DNA of 64,000 bases from Maribellus comscasis (GTDB lineage Bacteria > Bacteroidota > Bacteroidia > Bacteroidales > Prolixibacteraceae): NCBI RefSeq assembly GCF_009762775.1, contig NZ_CP046401.1, forward strand, positions 1,488,001 to 1,552,000. The letters are read 5' to 3'. This document shows, one piece after another, positions 18,106 to 25,742 of this stretch. The notes below the pieces were generated by a model that was not told the DNA's origin, searched no databases, and saw nothing but the letters and a program-made list of their open reading frames with translations. A program made the translations under genes and the position numbers. Each line of letters begins with the position of its first letter. The first letter of the stretch is position 1.

Positions 18106-18121
18106 TAAGTTCTTAAACTTA
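18106..18121. promoter_or_regulatory. Perfect 6-4-6 inverted repeat, candidate regulator site
   Basis: TAAGTT-CTTA-AACTTA is a perfect 16-bp inverted repeat with the half-site spacing used by Crp/Fnr and many TetR proteins. It lies about 150 bases upstream of the Rieske -7 box and over 300 bases from psrA. Confidence 0.4.
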
Positions 18122-18263
18122 ATTTAAAAAATCAACTAAACAGAATAGCAAAAGTTCAATTCCTTATTATAAACTGCATGCTATAAAACATAATTAGCTA
18201 ATAATTGTAGATTTAAAGCCGGAGTCATCGTTTTTTGAGCATTTTTTAATTTCTCCATTTTAT

Positions 18264-18271
18264 TACATTTG
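18264..18271 (+). promoter_or_regulatory. Bacteroidota -7 box for Rieske-cytochrome b/c unit
   Basis: TACATTTG matches TAnnTTTG, 17 bases upstream of the Rieske ATG. The nearest upstream TTTG (18234-18237) is 26 bases away, longer than the usual spacer. Confidence 0.45.
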
Positions 18272-18288
18272 CCTGAAAGAAATCTCAA

Positions 18289-18681
18289 ATGGGAATAAAA
18301 AACAGAAGGACGTTTCTGCATATAATCGGCGGGGGAATTATCGCGTTTTTTATATTTATTTGGAATAAACTCACGCTAAACCACATTGAAATAAGTGGGG
18401 AGAGAGAAAAAACGTTGCCCTTCAATAAAAACAAAGCGATTTCTTTTTACGACAATTATATAATAGTAAATCAGGAAAATAAAACCACTGTATTGTCATC
18501 GCATTGCACGCACTTGGGATGCAGAATCGACAAGCAGGAAAACGGGCGTTTGGTATGCCCGTGTCACGGTTCCGAATATGATTTGAATGGAAGTGTTTTA
18601 AAAGGACCGGCATATAAAAATCTTCGGATTGTTCCTTCGGAAATTACCGATGAAGGGAAGAATATATTAATCAAAGGATAG
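18289..18681 (+). CDS. Rieske [2Fe-2S] protein
   Basis: A 130-residue membrane-anchored Rieske protein. The N-terminus has NRRTFL followed by a hydrophobic stretch (HIIGGGIIAFFIFIW), a Tat-type signal anchor. The cluster-binding boxes are C73-T-H75-L-G-C78 and C90-P-C92-H93-G-S, with C78 and C92 placed for the stabilising disulfide. Rieske proteins take the first electron from quinol at the Qo site of cytochrome bc or b6f complexes. The next gene, starting on the base after the stop, encodes the cytochrome b, so the two form a complex. Confidence 0.96.
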   Translation: MGIKNRRTFLHIIGGGIIAFFIFIWNKLTLNHIEISGEREKTLPFNKNKAISFYDNYIIVNQENKTTVLSSHCTHLGCRIDKQENGRLVCPCHGSEYDLNGSVLKGPAYKNLRIVPSEITDEGKNILIKG

Positions 18682-21378
18682 ATGGTAAAGAAAAAAAATA
18701 AAACAACATTTGGAACACTGGCGCTGGCAATGTTTTGGCTGGTGGCTGTTTCCGGTGTTTTTCTGGCCATTCCTTTTGATGTAAAATCGCCTTATTTGAG
18801 CATCAGCAATATGATGGTGAGCAATCCGTGGGCATCGCTTATTCGAAATTTTCACTATTGGAGTTCTCAGTTTTTTCTCGTTTTCAGCCTCATTCATTTG
18901 TATGATCATTTTCATTATAAACAAAAAGTCGGCTTAAAAAAGGGAATGGCCTTCCGACTAAGCCTTGCAGTTCTGATTATTTTTCTGGCGATGATTTCGG
19001 GCTTTCTTTTAAAAGGAGACGCCGACAGTGAGCAAGCCCGTCAAATCCTGCAAACCCTGTCGGAACGAATTCCGCTGATTGGGAAATCGTTGGCTTACTC
19101 ACTTCTTGGAGATTCAGAAAGCTATCAGTTAATTTATGTTCATCATATTGCCACTTTTACCATTTTTATTGCCATTGTAATGGTTGAACACAGCCGGAAA
19201 TACTGGCCTCCCATTTCCGATTTTATCCTTTCATTTATTGGAATTCTGGGAATCAGCTATTTGTTAAGTGCGCCCTTACACGACAATTTAAATCCTGCCG
19301 TAAAAGGCCCATGGTATTTTGTAGGTTTTCAGGAAATTTTGCACTGGTTAAAATACCCGGAATGGTCATTACTCCTTTTTCTCGGAGTTTTGATTTTGAT
19401 TTATTTCGTGAATTCTGCGAAAGGAAAAACAATGTTTCTTAGCAAAAGAACATTGCTTATATTTTCTGCTTTCTATGGAATTCTTACTATCATAGGATTG
19501 TTTTTCAGAGGAGAAAGCTGGAAGTGGGAAACGCCCTGGAACAACGAATATTCATACAGCGTTTTACACAATTTCAAAACACCAAAAGTTAAATTTTCTC
19601 CAGACTATACTATTCCGGAAGCCATTTCTTCACCGATAATTCAGGGAAGAAAAGAAAGCTGCCTGGCCTGCCACCCCAACACGCATGGCTTTACCGATTC
19701 ACATTCTCCGGAGGCAATCGGTTGTTTTTCCTGTCATGGAGGAAATCCTTTTGCTACGGGAAAGAAGCAGTCGCACCGAAATATGATTTTAATTCCCGGC
19801 AACTTAAACACCGCACAACAATCTTGCGGAACAACGCAGTGCCATCCGGAAATTGTGGAACGAGTTCCGACCGGATTAATGGCAACACTTAGCGGAATGA
19901 TTAGTGTTGACCGTTTTGTTTTTAATGAGCAAGACAATCCGGATATTTTAACTGATGTACATAGTTTGGGAAACTCAGCCGCCGATGAACACCTTAAAAA
20001 TTTGTGTGTTCGTTGTCATTTAGGAAATCCCAAAACAGTATACGGGCCAATTACTGAAGCGAGCCGCGGAGGTGGATGTTTAGCCTGCCATTTAAATTAC
20101 AGCGAAGAAGCAGAAAAAGCTCTGGCACAAAATACCGGAGATTTAATCAATGCCCACCCGGAAATTAGTTTAAAAATTACCAATAGTCATTGTTTTGGGT
20201 GCCACAGTCGTTCCGGACGAATTTCAACCAGTTACGAAGGCTGGCACGAAACCACTTTGTTGGCTTCTGAAATGCCAGACAGCAGCAACTACCGGCTAAT
20301 AGAAGAAAGCCGTGTTTTTATCAAAAAGCAGGAAGACGTTCATCATCAACTGGGATTGGAATGTATTGATTGCCATCATTCATACGAAGTTATGGGCGAC
20401 GGAAATCATTATGCGCACCAGGAAGACCAACAAGATGTTCAGTGTTCCGATTGCCATATTGCAGGGCAACCCAAAATCATTTCTGCTGAAGACCTTGACA
20501 ATGAATCTGCCATCATCGCAGCACTCCGTTTTGGAAATATTTCTGAACGAAAATTTCTTGTTACAGAAAAACACAATCGGGCACTAATCAACACTTTTGT
20601 TGAAAATGACTCGATTTATTTTCTCACCAAAAACAGCGGAAAAAAGATGACTATGAAATCGCCGGCTGCTGCCTGTACACGAGACAATGCTCATTCCAGC
20701 CTTTCCTGTTCCAGTTGTCATACTTCGTGGGCGCCAACTTGTATTGGTTGCCATAACTCTTTTGACGAAAACGAGCGCGCCTACAACATGATAAAAAACC
20801 AGGAACAAAAAGGCGGTTGGGTGGAATATATTGGAGAATACAAAGCGCAGCAACCAACCCTGGGAATTCGTAAAACAGAGAACAAAACAGAAGTAATTCC
20901 CGTACTTCCGGGTATGATTCTGACGATTGATAAAAAATCATTCTCGAAAAATGAAAACGATGCGGATATTTTTCACCGACTCTACGCACCTGCAGCGCCA
21001 CATACAACGTCGGCAAAAGGAAGAAGCTGCATGAGCTGCCACAATGATCCGATTGCTTTGGGCTACGGAGAGGGTGAATTAAAATACGAAATAAAAAACG
21101 CCAAAGGGAAATGGCTTTTTAATGCCAAATATGAAAATATTGAAGATGGACTTCCGGCGGATGCATGGGTTGATTTCCTCAAAACACGCGAAGGCAAAGT
21201 TTCAACCCGTTCAAACGTATTTCCTTTTAGTGTAGAGCAACAAAAAAAAATTCTTACTGTTGGAGCGTGTCTGACCTGTCATGATGAAAACTCAACGGTA
21301 ATGAAAGAAAGTTTAAACCACTTCAGCAAAGTCATAAAAACCATTAGCAGTGAGTGTGTCCTTCCTGAATGGAAATAA
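18682..21378 (+). CDS. Cytochrome b fused to a twelve-haem-motif cytochrome c domain
   Basis: An 898-residue fusion. Residues 1-280 are a cytochrome b with about eight membrane helices. Two His pairs sit on helices B and D (H58/H72; H154 or H155/H170) for the low- and high-potential b haems, and GPWYFVGFQE stands where the Qo PEWY motif is found. Residues 320-870 are periplasmic and hold eleven CxxCH motifs (C327, C348, C442, C466, C504, C561, C588, C676, C687, C783, C863) plus one CxxxCH (CGTTQCH, C382). Inference: quinol is oxidised with the adjacent Rieske protein and electrons pass into the fused haem wire in place of a separate cytochrome c1. Partner and direction of electron flow are unknown. 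A terminator follows the stop. Confidence 0.93.
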   Translation: MVKKKNKTTFGTLALAMFWLVAVSGVFLAIPFDVKSPYLSISNMMVSNPWASLIRNFHYWSSQFFLVFSLIHLYDHFHYKQKVGLKKGMAFRLSLAVLIIFLAMISGFLLKGDADSEQARQILQTLSERIPLIGKSLAYSLLGDSESYQLIYVHHIATFTIFIAIVMVEHSRKYWPPISDFILSFIGILGISYLLSAPLHDNLNPAVKGPWYFVGFQEILHWLKYPEWSLLLFLGVLILIYFVNSAKGKTMFLSKRTLLIFSAFYGILTIIGLFFRGESWKWETPWNNEYSYSVLHNFKTPKVKFSPDYTIPEAISSPIIQGRKESCLACHPNTHGFTDSHSPEAIGCFSCHGGNPFATGKKQSHRNMILIPGNLNTAQQSCGTTQCHPEIVERVPTGLMATLSGMISVDRFVFNEQDNPDILTDVHSLGNSAADEHLKNLCVRCHLGNPKTVYGPITEASRGGGCLACHLNYSEEAEKALAQNTGDLINAHPEISLKITNSHCFGCHSRSGRISTSYEGWHETTLLASEMPDSSNYRLIEESRVFIKKQEDVHHQLGLECIDCHHSYEVMGDGNHYAHQEDQQDVQCSDCHIAGQPKIISAEDLDNESAIIAALRFGNISERKFLVTEKHNRALINTFVENDSIYFLTKNSGKKMTMKSPAAACTRDNAHSSLSCSSCHTSWAPTCIGCHNSFDENERAYNMIKNQEQKGGWVEYIGEYKAQQPTLGIRKTENKTEVIPVLPGMILTIDKKSFSKNENDADIFHRLYAPAAPHTTSAKGRSCMSCHNDPIALGYGEGELKYEIKNAKGKWLFNAKYENIEDGLPADAWVDFLKTREGKVSTRSNVFPFSVEQQKKILTVGACLTCHDENSTVMKESLNHFSKVIKTISSECVLPEWK

Positions 21379-21380
21379 AA

Positions 21381-21411
21381 AAACGCCACCAAGAAACCGG
21401 TGACGCTTTTC
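21381..21411. terminator. Bidirectional terminator between convergent units
   Basis: CGCCACC (21384-21390) pairs with GGTGACG (21399-21405) with one mismatch. The hairpin is flanked by an A-run on the left and a T-run on the right, so it can serve both the cytochrome gene and the dsrE-like gene. Confidence 0.7.
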
Positions 21412-21431
21412 TCTCGTTAGATCAACCACAA

Positions 21432-21935
21432 CTAAGTAAAAATAATTTGAGTACCCTCTCCTGCTGACATGGCATACAAATCGCCAACTGTAATTATTGC
21501 TTTTACATTTTCATTAAAATCATCCATCGTCAATTTAAACATCTCCGCAGCCAATTTACATGCGTATATTTCACCACCTCCAGCGGTAATCATATCCAGA
21601 AATTCATCAACAGGTGGAATATCCAGTTCATCCATTTGCTTTTTCATCATCGCAGACACACCTGCTTCAACTCCCGGTAAAGCTCCCAAAAGTGTAGGAA
21701 ACTGCCAACCGTTTGGCATTCTCATTCCCGGATTTCCAACTGTTGCTGTATGTAGTTTATTCATCTGTTTTTTGGTAATCGCATCGAGTCCAAAAAAAGT
21801 AAAAAACAGTTTTGCTTCAATTCCTTCCATTACGGCTCCATTGGCCATAATCAAACCGGCATAAACATCTTCGATATTGGCTTTGGCTACAATAATCAAA
21901 ACCTTTTTTAATGGTGTTTCTTTACCTTCAGTCAT
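21432..21935 (-). CDS. DsrE-family protein (DsrE2-like)
   Basis: A 167-residue protein of the DsrE/DsrF/TusD fold, which carries persulfide sulfur in sulfur oxidation and relay systems. It has an N-terminal strand KKVLIIVAKAN, ANGAVMEGIEAKLFFTFFGL, and near residue 126 a cysteine in GGGEIYACKLAAEMF, at the position of the sulfur-carrying Cys of DsrE2-type proteins. The open frame begins at 21989, overlapping the dsrC-like gene. ATG 21935 is preferred because it gives MTEGKETPLKKV and a 19-base gap. Last gene of the sqr operon; the partner is probably the DsrC-like protein encoded before it. Confidence 0.88.
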   Translation of the reverse strand: MTEGKETPLKKVLIIVAKANIEDVYAGLIMANGAVMEGIEAKLFFTFFGLDAITKKQMNKLHTATVGNPGMRMPNGWQFPTLLGALPGVEAGVSAMMKKQMDELDIPPVDEFLDMITAGGGEIYACKLAAEMFKLTMDDFNENVKAIITVGDLYAMSAGEGTQIIFT

Positions 21936-21954
21936 AATTTCTGAAATTTTTGGT

Positions 21955-22266
21955 TTACACGCAACTTGCAGGTTTAGGAATTCCTGCATATTTTGATGAA
22001 AGTTTCAGAGGTCCCCCGGGAAATAACTGATATAAACCTTTAATATCAGTAATTCCAGACTTTCCAACTTTTCGAATTGTAAGTGTAGTTCCTGCTGCCT
22101 GCTCTTTTCTTAAATAATCGAGCACTTCGTAGTGTTTTTCGGTCAAATCAATTCCATCTTCCTTTGCCAGTTCAGCGGCGATTTCTTTTGACCAATCTTC
22201 TTTATTAACCAAATAACCTTCTCCGGTTACTTCTACAGTTTTACCTGCTAATGTTTTTTCTGCCAT
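21955..22266 (-). CDS. DsrC/TusE-family protein with a single C-terminal cysteine
   Basis: A 103-residue sulfur-carrier-like protein. Family marks are DWSKEIAAELA, HYEVLDYLRK, and the C-terminal arm GLYQLFPGGPLKLSSKYAGIPKPASCV (read in parts: LFPGGP, KYAGIPKP, SCV). The penultimate Cys102 (CysA) is kept. The second cysteine of true DsrC, eleven residues before, is Ser91, so the intramolecular trisulfide or disulfide cycle of DsrC with DsrAB is not possible. It is therefore closer to TusE or DsrC-like carriers that take up a persulfide on one cysteine. Second-to-last gene of the sqr-DUF1641-dsrC-dsrE operon; no dsrAB is in the window. Confidence 0.92.
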   Translation of the reverse strand: MAEKTLAGKTVEVTGEGYLVNKEDWSKEIAAELAKEDGIDLTEKHYEVLDYLRKEQAAGTTLTIRKVGKSGITDIKGLYQLFPGGPLKLSSKYAGIPKPASCV

Positions 22267-22270
22267 AACT

Positions 22271-22945
22271 TTAATTTTTATTTGTTTCAGCTGCCATATT
22301 CTTTATAAATGTTACAAAGAATCCCAGGCCACGTTTCATTTCCGGTTTATTCAATTCCCGCATCACTTTGAGAATGGAATATTCCGGCACATTTTCCATT
22401 TCCATACTCCCGTAGATTTTCAAACCGTTATTCAGGGCTGTCATCATTTCAGGTTGAGTAGCAGAACGCACAGTTTCCATAATGGTAACCACATTATCTG
22501 CAAGTTCTTTTACATCACTTGGCGAGTAATGCGAAATGATATTATCGAATATCTTTCCGGTCTCGGCAAAGAATTCAAAATATCCTTTTTGATCGAGCTC
22601 ATTCAGTTTTTTGGTAAAATCGATAACAACCTCATTGAAAATCGGGCCTGCATCTTTCATCAGATCAGTAACACTTTCAAACATTTCGAGGAAATTATTC
22701 ATATTCCCGACATTCCTTAAAATGCGCAAGACCAGTCCTTTTACCTGATCCAGATCGAAGTTGACCATCCTGTTATCGAGTTCCTCAACAGCTGTATCGT
22801 ATATGTCCTTTCCAACGATGGACATATCCGATACTAAATCCTCCAGCTGATTGGTTTTTAATCGCTGCTGATTCACGTATTCCAATAAAAGATCTACTTT
22901 CCGGTTTAGTTCCGCTACCTGAGTTTGTAATGCTTTTTCTTCCAT
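22271..22945 (-). CDS. DUF1641-family protein
   Basis: A 224-residue soluble helical protein. It begins with a probable coiled coil (about residues 5-35, VAELNRKVDLLLEYVNQQ), then helical repeats with the DUF1641 pattern LxxLxxxGYFEFxAExxKIxDNIxxxYSPxDVKxLADNVVTIxxTV. DUF1641 proteins are often found next to sulfide:quinone oxidoreductases and heterodisulfide-reductase-like clusters; their biochemical role is not known. Here it lies 18 bases after the sqr stop and 4 bases before the dsrC-like gene, which suggests a structural or docking part in the same sulfide pathway. Confidence 0.85.
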   Translation of the reverse strand: MEEKALQTQVAELNRKVDLLLEYVNQQRLKTNQLEDLVSDMSIVGKDIYDTAVEELDNRMVNFDLDQVKGLVLRILRNVGNMNNFLEMFESVTDLMKDAGPIFNEVVIDFTKKLNELDQKGYFEFFAETGKIFDNIISHYSPSDVKELADNVVTIMETVRSATQPEMMTALNNGLKIYGSMEMENVPEYSILKVMRELNKPEMKRGLGFFVTFIKNMAAETNKN

Positions 22946-22963
22946 TTTTAAACTCCTTTCTTT

Positions 22964-24199
22964 TTAGCCTACTTTCTTTTTTCCCGCCATTGTCATTAAC
23001 GGTTCAACCGGCAGCTCTTTCCCTTTTAAAAGAATATGCCAGTAAATCCAGCGGAACATTACTTTACCATAATGATTTATTTTAGTGTTTTTCAACAAAC
23101 CAAACGGGCCTACTCCCGGCAAAGGAAATGTCCCGGGAAGTGGTTCTGTTTCATAATTAAAATCGATTAGTGCACCTTTTCCATTTCCTGTTTCAATGTA
23201 ACAGTTAGCATGTCCGTCAAATTTTGCATGAAGCGGACGCCCCTCGATAGCACTCATTAAATTTTCAAAAAGAATTTCGGCGGCAAAATGAGCTACTGAT
23301 CCGGCTTTTGAAGTCGGGATATTTGATGCATCGCCAAGTACAAAAATATTTTCGTGAGCCAGTGATTGTAAAGTTTCTTTATTAGTGGGGACAAAATTCA
23401 TATCGTCGCCCAAACCACTGCGTTCAATCATAGCGTCGCCCATGTTTACGGGAACAACAGTTAACACGTCAAACGGAACCTCCTGCTCGTCATACGAAAC
23501 CAATTTTTTCTCCTCATTGTCAACACGTTCGATATAAAAATCAGGAATTACTTTTATGTTCTTTTCTTCCAGCAGTTCCGAAAGCATTTTAGTTGCAATT
23601 GGTTTTGTAAATGCTCCGGGCATTGGAGTTACGTACGAAATATCTACTTTTTCCCGGATACCAATTTCAGTAAAATAAGCGTCAGCCAGGAAAACAAATT
23701 CAAGTGGTGCAACCGGGCATTTGTACGGAAGTTCCGTAATCGCCATCACCAGTCTTCCGCCTTCCCAATCTTTAAAAAATCGGCGGAGTGCAACTGCTCC
23801 TTCAACCGTATAAAAATCAAAAATCTCCTTATACCAAAGTTTATCTTTTAATCCGGGAGTCTCATCAGGGAAAGTTTTTGTTCCGGTAGCAACAATTAAA
23901 TAATTATAATTTAAAATCTTACCCCCATCCAATACAACACGATTTTCTTTCGCTTCAATCTTATCAATTTCGGAATAAATCACTTCTACTCCTGAAGGGA
24001 TAAAATCTGATTTTGGTTTAACAACATCTTCTTTGTTATAAATACCAAACGGTATAAATAGAAAACCGGGTTGGTAATAATGTGTTTTAAACTGATCTAC
24101 AATTGTAATCTTCCATTCTTCTTTGTCGAGCGCCCTGCGCAATTTATTTGCCATCATAGTTCCGGCAGTTCCGGCGCCAAGTATTACTATTTTTTTCAT
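22964..24199 (-). CDS. sqr: Sulfide:quinone oxidoreductase-like flavoprotein
   Basis: A 411-residue FAD protein of the SQR/NDH-2 family. The N-terminal dinucleotide-binding motif is VILGAGTAGTMMA, followed by YLIVATGTKTFP and the second FAD contact NIFVLGDASNIPTSKAG. Two cysteines stand at the positions expected for the redox pair: Cys161 in ELPYKCPVAP and Cys333 in HANCYIETG. The C-terminus has hydrophobic and amphipathic stretches for monotopic membrane binding. SQR oxidises sulfide to polysulfide or persulfide and reduces quinone. It is first in the operon with DUF1641, dsrC-like and dsrE-like genes and divergent from an FNR-like regulator. A flavocytochrome or other persulfide oxidoreductase cannot be fully excluded. 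Confidence 0.9.
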   Translation of the reverse strand: MKKIVILGAGTAGTMMANKLRRALDKEEWKITIVDQFKTHYYQPGFLFIPFGIYNKEDVVKPKSDFIPSGVEVIYSEIDKIEAKENRVVLDGGKILNYNYLIVATGTKTFPDETPGLKDKLWYKEIFDFYTVEGAVALRRFFKDWEGGRLVMAITELPYKCPVAPLEFVFLADAYFTEIGIREKVDISYVTPMPGAFTKPIATKMLSELLEEKNIKVIPDFYIERVDNEEKKLVSYDEQEVPFDVLTVVPVNMGDAMIERSGLGDDMNFVPTNKETLQSLAHENIFVLGDASNIPTSKAGSVAHFAAEILFENLMSAIEGRPLHAKFDGHANCYIETGNGKGALIDFNYETEPLPGTFPLPGVGPFGLLKNTKINHYGKVMFRWIYWHILLKGKELPVEPLMTMAGKKKVG

Positions 24200-24272
24200 T
24201 ATTTAAAACCTTTGATTTGCTAATTCGAAAATAAAATTAAGTGAAGACCCGAATAAAGAATTTTTTCTCGAT

Positions 24273-24286
24273 ATGATAATTATCAC
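24273..24286. promoter_or_regulatory. Candidate FNR-type box between sqr and the FNR-like gene
   Basis: ATGATAATTATCAC contains the perfect 12-bp palindrome TGATAATTATCA and matches 8 of 10 fixed bases of TTGAT-N4-ATCAA. It lies 74 bases before sqr and 60 before the regulator gene. A TATTTTCG box (minus strand, 24227-24234) would place it near -58 for sqr. Confidence 0.6.
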
Positions 24287-24345
24287 AGTATAATAAATAT
24301 CATAAGTTTTTGGTATTTTAGAGGATTAAAAGGTGCGAAAATATC

Positions 24346-25041
24346 ATGATGAAGGGCTCCGTAAAGTGTAGTTGTGAACAATGTCAGTTAAAAACTCTAT
24401 TTTTTTCTCACGTAACCGTAAACGAGTTAACAGATATATGTGAGATAAAAGAAGAAAAAACATACTCAAAAGGCGAATTGATAATCAAAGAGGGTGACAG
24501 GATTGACGAATTTTTGTATATGAAAGAGGGGCTGGTTAAACTTTCAAAAAACTCTCCGCATGAGAAAGAACAAATACTCAGCTTCTCAAAACCTTTTGAC
24601 TTTGTAAGTTTATTAAGCATCTTTTCTGCCGACTACTACAGGTATTCGGTAACCGCTGTTGAAGACTCTGTAGTTTGTCTTTTAGATTTGAATGTTGTAA
24701 AAAATCATGCGCAACAAAATGCGATGTTCACCATGGATTTGATGACGCGCATTAGTGAAGCAACAGATAAAATCATTATAGAAAATCTTGAAATAAGAAG
24801 AAAGAATTTAAAAGGCAGAGTTGCACATGTCCTTCTCTATTTTTCAAATTATATTTATGAGCGGGATGAGTTTGAACTTCCGGTTTCGAGACGTGAAATT
24901 GCAGAATACATTGGCATGACTACTGAAAATGTTATCCGCTCATTATCAGAATTCAGAAAAGACAAAATCATTAAAATTTTTGGGAAAGATATTTTAATTG
25001 CGGATAAAAAGCGCCTGAAAAATATATCGGAATTTGGTTAG
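24346..25041 (+). CDS. Crp/Fnr-family regulator with FNR-like cysteines
   Basis: A 231-residue transcription factor with a cyclic-nucleotide-type beta roll (KGELIIKEGDRIDEFLYMKEGLVKL, in parts), dimerisation helix and C-terminal winged helix (LPVSRREIAEYIGMTTENVIRSLSEF). The N-terminus holds Cys8, Cys10 and Cys13. Cys111 in DSVVCLLDL aligns with the fourth cluster ligand of E. coli FNR (SMVCEIP). A [4Fe-4S] oxygen- or redox-sensing role is therefore likely, although the N-terminal cysteine spacing differs from FNR. It is divergent from sqr across a palindromic FNR-type box and probably controls the sulfur units. Confidence 0.88.
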   Translation: MMKGSVKCSCEQCQLKTLFFSHVTVNELTDICEIKEEKTYSKGELIIKEGDRIDEFLYMKEGLVKLSKNSPHEKEQILSFSKPFDFVSLLSIFSADYYRYSVTAVEDSVVCLLDLNVVKNHAQQNAMFTMDLMTRISEATDKIIIENLEIRRKNLKGRVAHVLLYFSNYIYERDEFELPVSRREIAEYIGMTTENVIRSLSEFRKDKIIKIFGKDILIADKKRLKNISEFG

Positions 25042-25054
25042 AAAAAATAGTTGT

Positions 25055-25624
25055 TTAATTCTCTTTCTCTGTTTTTAAATCCTCCGGGTAATTTATATTA
25101 AAAAATAAACGTGGATATTTTTTAATCCAACCTTTAGCATCTATGTAGTTAGTGTGTACTTTTTGAAGCAGAAACTGCATTTTATAATCACCTGTAATCA
25201 ATCGAGTCTCAATTACCGGCAATAGTTTTTTGTGATATAATGCTATTAACGGCTCTCTCCCATTTTTGTGAACAGGAACCACTGCATCAAAACTATCTTT
25301 CTGAGCAACCAAAAATGAAACAAAATCCATTTCAACAAAAGGTGCATCAACGCTGATTACAAAATTCCAATCATTTTTTGACTTTTTCAAACAGGAATAA
25401 ATTCCTCCAATCGGGCCACAATCACTTATTTCATCGGAAACAATCTGAATTCCCTCAACTTCATGTTCCAATGAGTTTGAACTAATCAGAATCTCATCGC
25501 AAAAAGATTGACAAAAATGAATAGCGCGCTGCAAAAGAGTTTGCTCTTTGAGTTCAAGTAGTGCCTTATCCTTTCCCATTCGGCTGCTTTTTCCGCCTGC
25601 TAATATAATTCCGGTAAGTTGCAT
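25055..25624 (-). CDS. mobA: Molybdenum cofactor guanylyltransferase
   Basis: MobA attaches GMP to molybdopterin to form the MGD cofactor needed by DMSO reductase-family enzymes such as the one encoded at 15520-17775. The 189-residue protein has the nucleotide-binding LAGGKSSRMGKDKALL at the start, SVDAPFVEMDF for the metal site, and PLIALYHKKLLP. The frame stays open upstream to 25744, but those 40 codons translate a tRNA gene and its terminator; the real start is ATG 25624 (MQLTGIILAGG). It ends 13 bases from the convergent regulator gene. Confidence 0.94.
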   Translation of the reverse strand: MQLTGIILAGGKSSRMGKDKALLELKEQTLLQRAIHFCQSFCDEILISSNSLEHEVEGIQIVSDEISDCGPIGGIYSCLKKSKNDWNFVISVDAPFVEMDFVSFLVAQKDSFDAVVPVHKNGREPLIALYHKKLLPVIETRLITGDYKMQFLLQKVHTNYIDAKGWIKKYPRLFFNINYPEDLKTEKEN

Positions 25625-25640
25625 TCTGTAAAAATAAAAA

Positions 25641-25666
25641 AGTCCCGGAAATACCGGGACTTTTTT
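25641..25666 (-). terminator. Terminator of tRNA-His
   Basis: AGTCCCGG and CCGGGACT form a perfect 8-bp stem with a 5-base loop (25641-25661) and a T-run on both strands. It lies directly after the tRNA 3' end, just before mobA, whose transcription must then start in or below the hairpin or depend on read-through. Confidence 0.85.
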
Positions 25667-25667
25667 G

Positions 25668-25742
25668 GGTGGTAGACCGGATTTGAACCGGCGACCTCTG
25701 GAACCACAATCCAGCGTTCTAACCAACTGAACTACAACCACC
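25668..25742 (-). tRNA. tRNA-His (GTG)
   Basis: A cloverleaf on the minus strand. The D-arm is GTTCAGTTGGTTAGAAC. The anticodon stem CTGGA/TCCAG holds loop TTGTGGT with anticodon GTG (25705-25707). The T-arm is GCCGG-TTCAAAT-CCGGT. The acceptor is GTGGTTG/CTACCAC with one T-T mismatch at pair 6-67. The extra 5' G typical of tRNA-His (25742) faces discriminator C (25668). CCA is not encoded. Confidence 0.95.

Larger units (their letters stand above)
17776..18288. promoter_or_regulatory. Divergent AT-rich control region between psrABC operon and Rieske/cytochrome unit
   Basis: A 513-base gene-free stretch. It holds a TATATTTG -7 box on the minus strand (17890-17897) about 115 bases upstream of psrA, and a TACATTTG box on the plus strand (18264-18271) before the Rieske gene. 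There are two perfect 16-bp palindromes, 17859-17874 (AT only) and 18106-18121. TTGAATTCCATCAT at 17960-17973 matches 8 of the 10 fixed positions of the FNR consensus TTGAT-N4-ATCAA. The base composition makes chance matches likely, so only the position between two sulfur units adds weight. Confidence 0.5.
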
